Source of the DNA: Bacillota bacterium
GTDB lineage: Bacteria > Bacillota > Clostridia > Oscillospirales > Acutalibacteraceae
Direction: 5' to 3'
Assembly: GCA_021769885.1 (NCBI GenBank)
Contig: JAETSA010000008.1
Coordinates: 108,445-172,444 of the forward strand
Length of the DNA stretch: 64,000 bases
In this document: positions 16,698-24,640 of the stretch, piece after piece
Layout of the letters: every line of letters begins with the position of its first letter
How positions within the stretch are numbered: the first letter of the stretch is position 1
The notes under the pieces: model-generated
Told to the model about the DNA's origin: nothing
Databases searched by the model: none
Seen by the model: only the letters and a program-made list of their open reading frames with translations
Translations under genes and position numbers: made by a program

Positions 16698-16820
16698 CCT
16701 GTCATTCTGAGCCGTAGGCGAAGAATCTCACATCGCACAAAGTAAATTCGATATATACGTAGCGCGTTCCGCGGATTTACATCATACTTTTGCGGGCGCA
16801 CAATGCGCGCCCCTACGATA
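16698..16820. repeat. Short repeat cluster between GH35 and sialidase-like genes
   Basis: It begins with the CTGTCATTCTGAGCCGTAGG...AGAATCTC segment and continues with GCGGGCGCACAATGCGCGCCC and CCCTACG. Both recur elsewhere in the window. Confidence 0.65.
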
Positions 16821-16867
16821 CATACAAATAAATTTTTTCTATTCAAATACAAACGGAGGCAACAGCT

Positions 16868-18154
16868 ATGTTTTGGAACAGCAAATATCACACCCCCGGC
16901 AAAGCGTATACCATACCGCAAATTGATTTGAGTGTGTGCCCCGAGGGCGCGGACGATTCTGTTGCGGCACTTTTCACACAAACAACAGTGGATGCAGGAG
17001 AAGGCTATTTAGGGCATCCCGATTCTGTGCTTTTAAAGGACGGCTCCATTCTGACCTTCTTCCCCGAGGGACACGGCAAGGGCAAAACGCTGTCACGCAT
17101 CAGCCACGACGGCGGCAGAAGCTATCCCGATACCATAAAAAATCCGCCGAAAAGCTGGGAAACCTCTCTCGAAACTCCGACGGTGTACCGTTTGGAGTTC
17201 TCTGAGCACGATTGGGATGACAAGCTGATTCTCATCTGCGGCAACCCGAAATGGCCGAATTTGCCGACACCCGGCGGCTTCAATTGCTCCGTTTCCTCCG
17301 ATGAGGGCAAAACGTGGAGCGAGTACGAATTGTTCTACGGCAAAAACGACCCTGTTTTCTCCTGCTTGCCGATTGTGCCGATGAGCTCACTGACCCGTTT
17401 AAAAGAAAACGGGAAATTTGTGGACAAATGGATGGGACTGTTCCATAACCGCAAATTTATAAATTATAAAACGATTCTGACCTTTGATGATGCAGGCAAA
17501 ATGCATTGGTCAAAACCCGAACCGTATTTTTCTGCCTATCGCGGAATGGAAAAGCATTCCAATATGTGTGAGGTAGAATGTGTGCGTTCGGACGGCGGCA
17601 AGGGCGATGAACTGATGCTCATTACCCGCAGCAATACGAAAAAAATCAATTCTCTTCTGAGCTTTTCGCGTGATGAGGGCAAAACCTGGTCCGCCCCCGT
17701 GGAAGCTCCCGCCGCCTTAAACGGCGAGCGGCATCACGCAGAGTGGCTGCCCGACGGACGGCTGTTTATCACCTTCCGTTCCATTGAGCGCGATAAAGCA
17801 AGATGGGAAAAGCATTTCGAGAAAAAGTCTATGAAGTGGTTTTCCGAGGGTTGGATTGCCTGGGTCGGCACATATGACGATTTGAAAAACGGTAGAGAAG
17901 GGCAGTACCGCATCAAAATCGCGCATACATATTTGGATTTTCAGGATGCACCGAGCGTGACCGCAAATGCAGATACAGGCTACTGCGGCAATGTTGTGCT
18001 CTCCGACGGTACAGTCGTGACCGCGTCCTACGGCATTTTCTCCACAGAAAAAAAGGGTGACGGCACATACAAAACCGACAAGGGAAAGCAAGTGCGCAAA
18101 ACCTATATCATTTCCAAGCGCATCCGTTTAGAGGATGTGGAAAAATTGCTGTGA
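16868..18154 (+). CDS. Sialidase-superfamily (BNR/Asp-box) glycoside hydrolase
   Basis: A 428-residue protein with the early segment GHPDSVLLKDGSILTFFPEGHGKG and three Asp-box repeats: SHDGGRSY (near 79), SSDEGKTW (near 143) and SRDEGKTW (near 266). These mark a six-bladed beta propeller of the sialidase type. The later HHAEWLPDGRLFITFRSIE and SDGTVVTASYG fit the same fold. I could not identify the classical RIP arginine motif near the N-terminus, so true sialic acid cleavage is uncertain and another exo-glycosidase activity is possible. No signal peptide is seen. CGGAGG precedes the ATG. It lies just after GH35, suggesting joint use on host or dietary glycans. Confidence 0.8.
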   Translation: MFWNSKYHTPGKAYTIPQIDLSVCPEGADDSVAALFTQTTVDAGEGYLGHPDSVLLKDGSILTFFPEGHGKGKTLSRISHDGGRSYPDTIKNPPKSWETSLETPTVYRLEFSEHDWDDKLILICGNPKWPNLPTPGGFNCSVSSDEGKTWSEYELFYGKNDPVFSCLPIVPMSSLTRLKENGKFVDKWMGLFHNRKFINYKTILTFDDAGKMHWSKPEPYFSAYRGMEKHSNMCEVECVRSDGGKGDELMLITRSNTKKINSLLSFSRDEGKTWSAPVEAPAALNGERHHAEWLPDGRLFITFRSIERDKARWEKHFEKKSMKWFSEGWIAWVGTYDDLKNGREGQYRIKIAHTYLDFQDAPSVTANADTGYCGNVVLSDGTVVTASYGIFSTEKKGDGTYKTDKGKQVRKTYIISKRIRLEDVEKLL

Positions 18155-18174
18155 TTTTCAGAAATTTACAAATT

Positions 18175-18600
18175 CACAACCGTAGGGGCGAACTGTGTTC
18201 GCCCGCGAAACCCGAATACCTCCCCGCGGAACGCGTCTTCGGTCGTTCCCTACGCCTGTAGGGGCGATTCACGAATCGCCCGCGCAAGGTCGAATTTTGC
18301 AAAAAGCAACGGCGAATCACAACCCGTAGGGGGCGACGTTCTCGCCTGCCGGCTCGGTCGGTGCTTCTAAGCTTCGCTTAGAGGTGTCCACTGGACACCC
18401 GCACCTCGGCGCCCCGAGCACGGTCGGATTTTGTAAAAACCTAACGGGTATGCACAAATCCCGTAGGGGTCGACGACCTCGGCGACCCGCGCGAAGTTGG
18501 AGTTAAACAAACCTAACGGCGGACGTGGAAGTCCGCCACTACGCGTGAATCCAATGCACTTTGCTCTGTGTGAGATTCTTCGCCTACGGCTCAGAATGAC
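18175..18600. repeat. Long intergenic repeat cluster
   Basis: About 430 bases with no gene. It holds, in order, GGGGCGAACTGTGTTCGCCC, GGAACGCG...CGTTCC, GGGGCGATTCACGAATCGCCC, an inverted composite element of the GGTGTCC/AAGC subfamily (core 18361-18404), GGTCGACGACCTCGGCGACC, GGCGGACGTGGAAGTCCGCC, and the GAGATTCTTCGCC...CTCAGAATGACA segment. Linkers with GTCGGATTTTGTAAAAACC separate some units. Confidence 0.8.
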
Positions 18601-18657
18601 AAGCTTGTATAACCGGAAGAACGATTACATATAATCCGCCGAAAAGGAGGCACACAA

Positions 18658-19443
18658 ATGACAACCACAAAAAAACGCCCGTCTGTCGGGCAAATTCTCG
18701 GTATGCTCCTCGGAGCGGCAATTCTTCTGTTGTTCTCCCCGATTGCCTCGTTCGTGTTCAACAGCGGTTCGGCGGTCGGTATGGCACTGGGCGTGCTTGT
18801 CTTTTTGCTCTCCCTGTTTTTCCCGCGTGTAAAAGCGCATATCGCGCGCCTGCGCACACAAAAGCGCGGCAAAATCCTGCTTTCGGCGGTTTCGGTGCTT
18901 TTGCTTGCGGTTTTGGTTTATGTGACTGCGGTAACCGCGCTTGTGGTGCACGGCTTCTCCGCTTCGCAGAGCATCCCCGAAAATACACCCGCGATTGTGC
19001 TCGGCTGTGCGGTGGACGGCGACAAGCCGAGCAGAATGCTGCAAAAGCGCATTGACGCGGCATTCGAATATCTGACCGAAAATCCGCAGGCAACGTGCAT
19101 TCTGTCGGGCGGCAAGGGCGACGGCGAAAACCTGTCCGAAGCCGAAGCAATGTATCAATCGCTTGTGGAGAAAGGCATCTCGCCAGAACGCCTCTGCAAA
19201 GAGGATAAATCCACCACAACCGCCGAAAATATTCAATATTCCAAAACTATTTTGGAATCAACGGATTTGGGCGGCACGGTGGTGCTGATTACCACCGATT
19301 TTCACCAGTTCCGCGCGGGACTGCTCGCCGAAAAATACGGGCTTTCGACCTATAAGATCTGCGCCCGTTCGGGGACATTCTCCCTGCCGACCTTCATCGT
19401 CCGCGAATGGTTCACCGTAATCGGGTATTTCTTCGGGAAGTAA
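18658..19443 (+). CDS. YdcF/SanA-family (DUF218) membrane protein
   Basis: A 261-residue protein with three hydrophobic segments near the N-terminus (MLLGAAILLLFSPIASFVF, VGMALGVLVFLLSLFF, ILLSAVSVLLLAVLVYVTAVTALVV), then a soluble DUF218 domain: AIVLGCAVDGDKPSRMLQKRIDAAFEYL, CILSGGKGDGENLSEAEAMYQSLVEKGI, DKSTTTAENIQYSK and VLITTDFHQFRA. Relatives in E. coli (ElyC, SanA) affect envelope integrity; the biochemical activity is not settled. AAAAGGAGG gives a strong ribosome site. Tandem terminators follow. A TATAAT at 18630-18635 with a TTGTAT 19 bases upstream could be the promoter. Confidence 0.88.
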   Translation: MTTTKKRPSVGQILGMLLGAAILLLFSPIASFVFNSGSAVGMALGVLVFLLSLFFPRVKAHIARLRTQKRGKILLSAVSVLLLAVLVYVTAVTALVVHGFSASQSIPENTPAIVLGCAVDGDKPSRMLQKRIDAAFEYLTENPQATCILSGGKGDGENLSEAEAMYQSLVEKGISPERLCKEDKSTTTAENIQYSKTILESTDLGGTVVLITTDFHQFRAGLLAEKYGLSTYKICARSGTFSLPTFIVREWFTVIGYFFGK

Positions 19444-19460
19444 AGATAAAAATGCACAAA

Positions 19461-19489
19461 CGCACCGTACTGCCACGGTGCGTTTTTTT
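19461..19489 (+). terminator. Intrinsic terminator after the YdcF-family gene
   Basis: An 8-bp stem CGCACCGT/ACGGTGCG with a 6-base loop is followed by seven T. It lies 17 bases after the stop codon. Confidence 0.85.
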
Positions 19490-19519
19490 AGACGGCTGCG
19501 GTTTCGACCGTCTTTTTTT
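19490..19519 (+). terminator. Second, tandem intrinsic terminator
   Basis: AGACGG and CCGTCT pair around a 12-base loop that can itself pair partly, followed by a run of T. It abuts the first terminator and would tighten the stop before the deacetylase gene. Confidence 0.7.
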
Positions 19520-19569
19520 CGTGCTTTCGCCATATATATGATATGGAAAAATGGGAGAGGGTGTGCATT

Positions 19570-20337
19570 ATGCGATATGTCTTGCTGACCAAACGGACGA
19601 TTTTTGTGGTGCTGACGCTGTTGCTTTCGGCGGCATTGGTGATTTCGGGGGTTTCCAACCGCTATACGGCGGCGCAGACCGCCAAAACGCAGGAACGGAA
19701 AATCCCCGTCTACTGTGTGAACACAAACGAAAAGAAAATCGCCGTTACCTTCGACGCGGCGTGGGGCGCGGAAGACACGGACGAACTGCTGTCTATTTTA
19801 CAGGAATACAACGCCAAGGCGACAGTTTTTGTTGTCGGGGACTGGGCGCGCAAATATCCCGACGCCGTGCGGGCATTTTTTGACGCAGGGCACACCATCG
19901 GCAATCATTCCGATTCGCACAAAGCCTACAGCAAGCTGTCCCTCGCAGAAATTCAGGCAGATGTGCAGGCGTGCAACGCCGAAATCGAGAAAATCATAGG
20001 AGAAAAGCCCCGACTGCTGCGTGCGCCGTCGGGGGATTATTCGAATGATACCCTAACCGCCGCCGAGGGGCTTTCTATGCAGACCGTGCAATGGTCGGTA
20101 GACAGCTTGGACTGGCAGGGACTGTCGGTCGAGGAAATGGTCACCCGTGTAACGGGTGCTGTGGAAAACGGCTCGATTTTGCTGTTCCACAACGACGTAA
20201 AGAACACACCCGAAGCCCTGCGGCAAATTTTGAAAAGTCTGTCGCAAAAAGGCTATCAGTTCGTCACGGTAGAAGAGCTGCTGTATTGGGACAATTACCG
20301 CATCGACAGCACAGGGAAGCAGCATAAGTTGGGGTAA
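19570..20337 (+). CDS. Polysaccharide deacetylase, PdaB-like
   Basis: A 255-residue NodB-fold deacetylase. An N-terminal membrane anchor (TIFVVLTLLLSAALVISGVSN) is followed by KIAVTFDAAWGAEDTDELLSIL (catalytic Asp region), HTIGNHSDSHKAY (metal His pair), LLRAPSGDYSNDTL and the late SILLFHN. The DAAWG form is close to sporulation proteins PdaB/YlxY, which de-N-acetylate peptidoglycan or related glycans; a spore role is inferred only from similarity. The start at 19570 is preferred because GAGGGTG lies upstream; another ATG at 19543 is possible. It has no close partner gene. Confidence 0.9.
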   Translation: MRYVLLTKRTIFVVLTLLLSAALVISGVSNRYTAAQTAKTQERKIPVYCVNTNEKKIAVTFDAAWGAEDTDELLSILQEYNAKATVFVVGDWARKYPDAVRAFFDAGHTIGNHSDSHKAYSKLSLAEIQADVQACNAEIEKIIGEKPRLLRAPSGDYSNDTLTAAEGLSMQTVQWSVDSLDWQGLSVEEMVTRVTGAVENGSILLFHNDVKNTPEALRQILKSLSQKGYQFVTVEELLYWDNYRIDSTGKQHKLG

Positions 20338-20339
20338 GA

Positions 20340-20650
20340 GTGAAACCATAAACCCCAGCGACCTGCGGGCGAACGCAGTTCGCCCCCTTCACAATCAACC
20401 AACCATATAACCCTCCCTCCGTGAGGGAGGTGGCACGGCGAAGCCGTGACGGAGGGAGTTTGCACATACAGAACGATGTACATTGAATTTGCGTAGGGAA
20501 TGTCATTGTCCATTCCGCGGGCGCGCAATGCGCGCCCCTACGACCTGTACGGAACGACCTCTGTGTCGTTCCGTAAATTTTATCAGACTTCGGCGGGCGG
20601 ATGAGGGCATCCGCCCCTACGGGGGTTGCGCATCGCCATTGGGTTTATGC
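20340..20650. repeat. Intergenic repeat cluster between deacetylase and glutamate synthase genes
   Basis: It includes GCGGGCGAACGCAGTTCGCCC, a MITE inner fragment (CCTCCCTCCGTGAGGGAGG plus CACGGCGAAGCCGTG, 20412-20462), GCGGGCGCGCAATGCGCGCCC, GGAACGACCTCTGTGTCGTTCC and GCGGATGAGGGCATCCGCC. The two genes converge here and no clean terminator is visible apart from these hairpins. Confidence 0.8.
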
Positions 20651-20660
20651 AAAATTATTT

Positions 20661-21395
20661 TTAATTTGGTGTATACAAATTCGCGTACGGTCTTGCGGTC
20701 AGCGGTTCGAGCTTATGAAACGGCACGTCTAAAATTTCCGCTTCGTCTGCGCCGAAATATGCGCAATAGGTTTTAACGTGCCGTTCTAATTCTGCGCGGT
20801 CGTCCACGGTCAGCTCGCGTACAGCGATATTTTCACTGATGTTTTCCTGCGAAAACGCACCGCGCAGGAAAATGCGTCCGCCGTGCATACCCGTGGCGCA
20901 ATGCGCGCCGACTAAAGGCAGATTCTGCGGATTCCCGAGTCCCAACACCACAAGCGTGCCGCCCGCCATATATTCGCCCAGGAACGCGCCGACCACGCCG
21001 CCGATGACGACAACGGGCTGCATCTGCCGAAATTCCTTCATATGAATGCCCGCGCGCGAGCCTGCACGCTTTTCAACGAACACCGCGCCGTCACGCATCG
21101 CGTAGCCGAGCGTATCGCCCACGTGCCCGTGCACAACGATTTCGCCGCCGTTCATTGTGTTGCCGATTGCCTCTTGTCCGTTGCCGAACACTTCGATTTT
21201 GCCGCCGTTCAAATACGCGCCCATATCGTTGCCCGGCGTGCCGTGCAATACTATGGATTTGCCCGCATCTAACCCTGAGCCGATGTATCTTTGCCCGTTT
21301 ACGCTTTCCACGCATACGGTGTTCTGTGTTTCGAGTGCTGTGCGGATGTCCGCATTCAGCTCTCGGAATGTCCTCTTGCCTGCTATCAAAGTCAT
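20661..21395 (-). CDS. Glutamate synthase GXGXG-domain subunit (split GltB, C-terminal part)
   Basis: A 244-residue protein corresponding to the C-terminal beta-helix domain of the glutamate synthase large subunit. Repeated Gly-rich turns are visible: SGLDAGKSIVLHGTPGNDMGAYLNGGKIEVFGNGQEAIGNTMNGGEIVVHG, then VVIGGVVGAFLGEYMAGGTLVVLGLG. This domain scaffolds the ammonia route between glutaminase and FMN domains. The start at 21395 (MTLIAGKRTFREL) follows AAGGGGGA. It lies 13 bases after the FMN subunit gene and is the last gene of the three-gene set. Confidence 0.9.
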   Translation of the reverse strand: MTLIAGKRTFRELNADIRTALETQNTVCVESVNGQRYIGSGLDAGKSIVLHGTPGNDMGAYLNGGKIEVFGNGQEAIGNTMNGGEIVVHGHVGDTLGYAMRDGAVFVEKRAGSRAGIHMKEFRQMQPVVVIGGVVGAFLGEYMAGGTLVVLGLGNPQNLPLVGAHCATGMHGGRIFLRGAFSQENISENIAVRELTVDDRAELERHVKTYCAYFGADEAEILDVPFHKLEPLTARPYANLYTPN

Positions 21396-21408
21396 ATTTC
21401 GTTCCCCC

Positions 21409-22872
21409 TTACTGCCCTGCGTGCGCAATGCCGAGAATCTCAAGCTCACGCTCACGAAGCCCTACACCGCGCAGCATCAAACGGTTGCCGCGCAAGGAAT
21501 CAATGGAATTAAGGCCCATTCCGCCGAGCATTTCTTTGATTTCGTGATTCCACGCCTGCACGAGATTCACCACGCGCAAATGCATTTTCTCGGGGTCTAA
21601 GCGGGATACCAATTCGGGGCGCTGTGTCGCGATACCCCAGTTGCATTTGCCTGTATGGCACTGCTGACACATATGACAGCCCATTGCAATCAGAGGTGCG
21701 GTGGCGATACTGACCGCATCCGCACCAAGCGCGATTGCCTTGACAATATCCGCGGAATTGCGGAACGAGCCCGACACCACCAACGAGACGGAATTGCGGA
21801 TGCACTCCTCGCGAAGCCTTTGGTCAACCGCCGCAAGTGCCAACTCAATCGGAATACCCACATTGTCGCGGATGCGGGTCGGTGCCGCACCTGTACCGCC
21901 GCGAAAGCCGTCCATCACAATAATATCCGCACCCGCTCTTGCCACGCCCGACACAATTGCCGAGCAGTTATGCACCGCCGCAATCTTTACGGCAACGGGT
22001 TTCTTATACTGTGTGACCTCTTTGAGCGACCAAATCAGCTGACGCAAATCTTCAATCGAGTAAATATCGTGGTGCGGCGCGGGGGAAATGGCGTCTGAGC
22101 CTTCGGGAATCATACGCGCGTGACTGACCTCAACCGTGACCTTTTCCCCGGGCAGATGTCCGCCGATGCCGGGCTTTGCGCCCTGCCCGATTTTAATTTC
22201 GATAAATCGGCTGTTTTCCAAATATTCTTTATGCACGCCGAAGCGTCCCGACGCCACCTGCACGACGGCGCAGTCCTTATATTCCGCCAATGCGGGATGC
22301 AAGCCGCCCTCGCCCGTGTTAAACAGCGTGCCGAGTTTTTTTGCCGCCATGGCAAGGGATTTTTGCGCATTCAGGGAAATCGAGCCGAACGACATTGCAG
22401 AAAACAGAATCGGCGTTTCAAGCTGTACCTGCGGTTCAAGCTTGGTTTTCAGACTGCCGTCCGCGTGGAACTCCAGTTTTGCGGGCTTTCTGCCGAGGTA
22501 GGTGCGAATCTCCATCGGTTCCCGCAGGGGGTCTATCGACGGATTGGTGACTTGGCTTGCATTCAAGAGCATTTTATCCCAATAAATCGGGTACGGCTTG
22601 TTGTTGGACATCCCCGACAGGAGTACGCCGCCCGTTCTTGCCTGCTTTAAAATCTCCTTTTGCGCCTGCGGCGTCCAGTTGTGATGCGGCTGATATGCCA
22701 TTTCGCACGCTTTGATTTTAATGGCGTGCGTCGGGCAGATTACCGCACAGCGATGGCACGCAATGCATTTGTCGTCGTCCGCTAAGACGGTTTTGCCGTC
22801 TTTGGCGAAGTAGTGCACACCGTAGGAGCACTGTTCCACGCAAGCGCCGCAGGATACACAGCGCGGAAGCAA
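21409..22872 (-). CDS. Glutamate synthase FMN/ferredoxin-domain subunit (split GltB), N-terminus altered
   Basis: A 487-residue protein with an N-terminal two-cluster ferredoxin domain (CVSCGACVEQCSYG and CIACHRCAVICP), then the FMN-binding glutamate synthase barrel: PILFSAMSFGSISLNAQKSLAMAAKKLGTLFNTGEGGLHP, GQGAKPGIGGHLPGEKV, MDGFRGGTGAAP and GCHMCQQCHTGKCNWGIATQ, with cysteines for a further cluster. It reduces 2-oxoglutarate plus ammonia to glutamate. The family normally has about 30 more residues before the first CxxC. Here the only start is a TTG at 22872 inside the amidotransferase reading frame and without a proper ribosome site. See the finding on the gene junction. Confidence 0.85.
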   Translation of the reverse strand: MLPRCVSCGACVEQCSYGVHYFAKDGKTVLADDDKCIACHRCAVICPTHAIKIKACEMAYQPHHNWTPQAQKEILKQARTGGVLLSGMSNNKPYPIYWDKMLLNASQVTNPSIDPLREPMEIRTYLGRKPAKLEFHADGSLKTKLEPQVQLETPILFSAMSFGSISLNAQKSLAMAAKKLGTLFNTGEGGLHPALAEYKDCAVVQVASGRFGVHKEYLENSRFIEIKIGQGAKPGIGGHLPGEKVTVEVSHARMIPEGSDAISPAPHHDIYSIEDLRQLIWSLKEVTQYKKPVAVKIAAVHNCSAIVSGVARAGADIIVMDGFRGGTGAAPTRIRDNVGIPIELALAAVDQRLREECIRNSVSLVVSGSFRNSADIVKAIALGADAVSIATAPLIAMGCHMCQQCHTGKCNWGIATQRPELVSRLDPEKMHLRVVNLVQAWNHEIKEMLGGMGLNSIDSLRGNRLMLRGVGLRERELEILGIAHAGQ

Positions 22873-23857
22873 AAAAGGTCTTGCTCCCCTTCTGTGCCGT
22901 AATCAGAGAACGCAGCTTCAAACGATCATTCAGTGCCAACAGCCCGTATTTTGAGCCGACCAAAATGGAAAACGGCCCGTTAATCAGTGCCCCCGAATAG
23001 ACGGTGCGCAGTGCAGTGCAGATTTCGCGTTCGGCGGGCGGCATACGGTCAATCACGTCCCATTCCGGTGCGGCGAGCACCTTTGCTGCGGTTTCGAGCG
23101 TCAGCCCCTGCCGACGGACAAGCAAATCAAACAAATAAGTGATGACCTCGGTGTCGGTCTGCAAATTGCATTTGTAGCCGAACTGCTCCACATAGCGGCG
23201 GTTCGCGTCGTAGCTCGAAATTTCACCGTTGTGCACAATCGACCAATCTAAGAGCGTGAACGGATGCGCACCGCCCCACCAACCGGGCGTATTGGTCGGA
23301 AAACGCCCGTGCGCCGTCCAGGTATGCGCTTTGTATGTATCGAGCATATAATATTCGCCGACATCCTCGGGGTAGCCGACCGCCTTAAACGCGCCCATAT
23401 TTTTGCCGCTGGAAAACACAAACGCTCCGGGCACGGTATTGTTGATGCGAATGACACAGCGCGCGGTATATTCGTCCTCATCAAAGTCATTCTTTTTGAT
23501 TTTGCTTTGCGGCACGACACCGAAATACCGCCAAATCAACGGCGAACCCGTGATAGACTTTACCTTTCGTGTCGGAATCTGCTCAAAGGTTTCAATGTCA
23601 AAATGACGGAACAAAAACGCCTCGGTCTGCACGCGCGCATCGTTGTTGTCATAAAAAATATGAAACGCGTATAAATCCTTGTATTCCGGATAGATACCGT
23701 ATGCAGCAAAGCCGCCGCCCAGACCGTTGGAACGGTCATGCATCAGCGCAATGCAGTCGATGATTTCTGCACCGCCGAAGCACGTGCCACTTCTATCGGT
23801 CACCGCCGCGATGGCGCACCCTGACGGGATACGGACTTCTCCCTCTCGTTTGAACAT
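22718..23857 (-). CDS. Glutamate synthase amidotransferase subunit (split GltB, class II glutaminase), C-terminus altered
   Basis: A GlxB-like class II glutamine amidotransferase that releases ammonia for the FMN subunit. The start at 23857 gives MFKREGEVRIPSGCAIAAV; the cysteine of SGC should be the catalytic residue after N-terminal processing. MHDRSNGLGGGFAAYGIYPEYKD, TAHGRFPTNTPGWWGGAHPFTLLDWSIVHNGEISSY and TDTEVITYLFD are family signatures. Homology runs to LLALNDRLKLRSLITAQKGSKTFFAS; after that the frame continues for about 50 residues of Arg/Leu-rich sequence overlapping the next gene out of frame. The last 35-40 residues expected of the family are therefore missing. Confidence 0.82.
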   Translation of the reverse strand: MFKREGEVRIPSGCAIAAVTDRSGTCFGGAEIIDCIALMHDRSNGLGGGFAAYGIYPEYKDLYAFHIFYDNNDARVQTEAFLFRHFDIETFEQIPTRKVKSITGSPLIWRYFGVVPQSKIKKNDFDEDEYTARCVIRINNTVPGAFVFSSGKNMGAFKAVGYPEDVGEYYMLDTYKAHTWTAHGRFPTNTPGWWGGAHPFTLLDWSIVHNGEISSYDANRRYVEQFGYKCNLQTDTEVITYLFDLLVRRQGLTLETAAKVLAAPEWDVIDRMPPAEREICTALRTVYSGALINGPFSILVGSKYGLLALNDRLKLRSLITAQKGSKTFFASALCILRRLRGTVLLRCALLRQRRQNRLSGRRQMHCVPSLCGNLPDARH

Positions 23858-23896
23858 AGCTTCACACCCTTGCCCTGCAAAAGCAGTTTTTTGAAT

Positions 23897-23976
23897 TTGC
23901 AAGAAAAAAATAAGAACTTGCAAATTTTGAAAAATATGCTTCATATTTTATGATAAAAGCATATTTTTTGCAAGTT
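23897..23976. promoter_or_regulatory. TTGCAAG-repeat region upstream of the glutamate synthase genes
   Basis: Three copies of TTGCAAG or its complement occur in this AT-rich leader (near 23898, 23918 and 23968). The first two face each other around a 14-base A-rich centre. They lie between the promoter and the gene start, or overlap the -35, so they could bind a nitrogen or redox regulator; that role is inferred from position only. Confidence 0.35.
23945..23973 (-). promoter_or_regulatory. Promoter of the glutamate synthase operon
   Basis: On the minus strand TTGCAA (23973-23968), a 17-base spacer and TAAAAT (23950-23945) form a promoter. The predicted start near 23938 leaves a leader of about 80 bases. 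Confidence 0.65.
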
Positions 23977-24069
23977 ATTTTTTTAATATTTTATTTCAAA
24001 AATGCGAAAACGGCATTTTGACGGATTTTACGGCGTGTGGCAAAAGTATTTTTATAGAATGTGACGGGA

Positions 24070-24560
24070 TTGGGCGTACGCCGTAGGGGCGCTTCACGAA
24101 GCGCCCGGGCAAGGTTGGATTTTACATAAACCTAACGGCGGTGCACAACCCGTAGGGGGCGACGACCTCGGCGCCCCGACAAAATTCACACAACCTGACG
24201 GTGATGCGCTCTCTGTAGGGGCGGATGCCATCATCCGCCCGCCAAAGTCTGATAAAACCCCACGGAACGACACAAAGGTCGTTCCCTACGGTTCGCACTT
24301 CACCATTGGATTTGTGCAAAATCCAACCGTGCTCGGGCGGGCGTGGAATGTCTCGCCTACCGGCTCGGTCGGTGCTTCTGCATACTCCGTATGCAGAGGT
24401 CTCCACCGGAGACCCGCACCCCGCCGCTACGCGCGAATCCATTCACATTGTGCCGTGTGAAATTTTGCGGCGGGAGCAAGCTCCCGCCCTACCGAATGTA
24501 TAATTTACGCTGTGCGAGGTGAGATTCTTCGCCTACGGCTCAGAATGACAGGCTTGTGCA
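24070..24560. repeat. Long intergenic repeat cluster
   Basis: About 490 bases without a gene. Units in order are GGGGCGCTTCACGAAGCGCCC, GGGCGACGACCTCGGCGCCCC, GGGGCGGATGCCATCATCCGCC, GGAACGACACAAAGGTCGTTCC, an inverted composite element of the GGTCTCC/GCATAC subfamily (core 24372-24419), GCGGGAGCAAGCTCCCGCC and GAGATTCTTCGCC...CTCAGAATGACA. Linkers of the GTTGGATTTTACATAAACC type recur between them. Confidence 0.8.
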
Positions 24561-24569
24561 AGCACTGAA

Positions 24570-24608
24570 AAATCAAAAACAGCGGTGAGAAAAATCCTTA
24601 CCGCTGTT
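24570..24608 (-). terminator. Intrinsic terminator of the MgtC-family gene
   Basis: AACAGCGGT/ACCGCTGTT form a 9-bp stem around a 13-base loop. On the minus strand it is followed by T-rich sequence. It lies about 35 bases after the stop codon. Confidence 0.75.
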
Positions 24609-24640
24609 CTTTACAGTTATATTCGGTTGTGCGATTCCTT

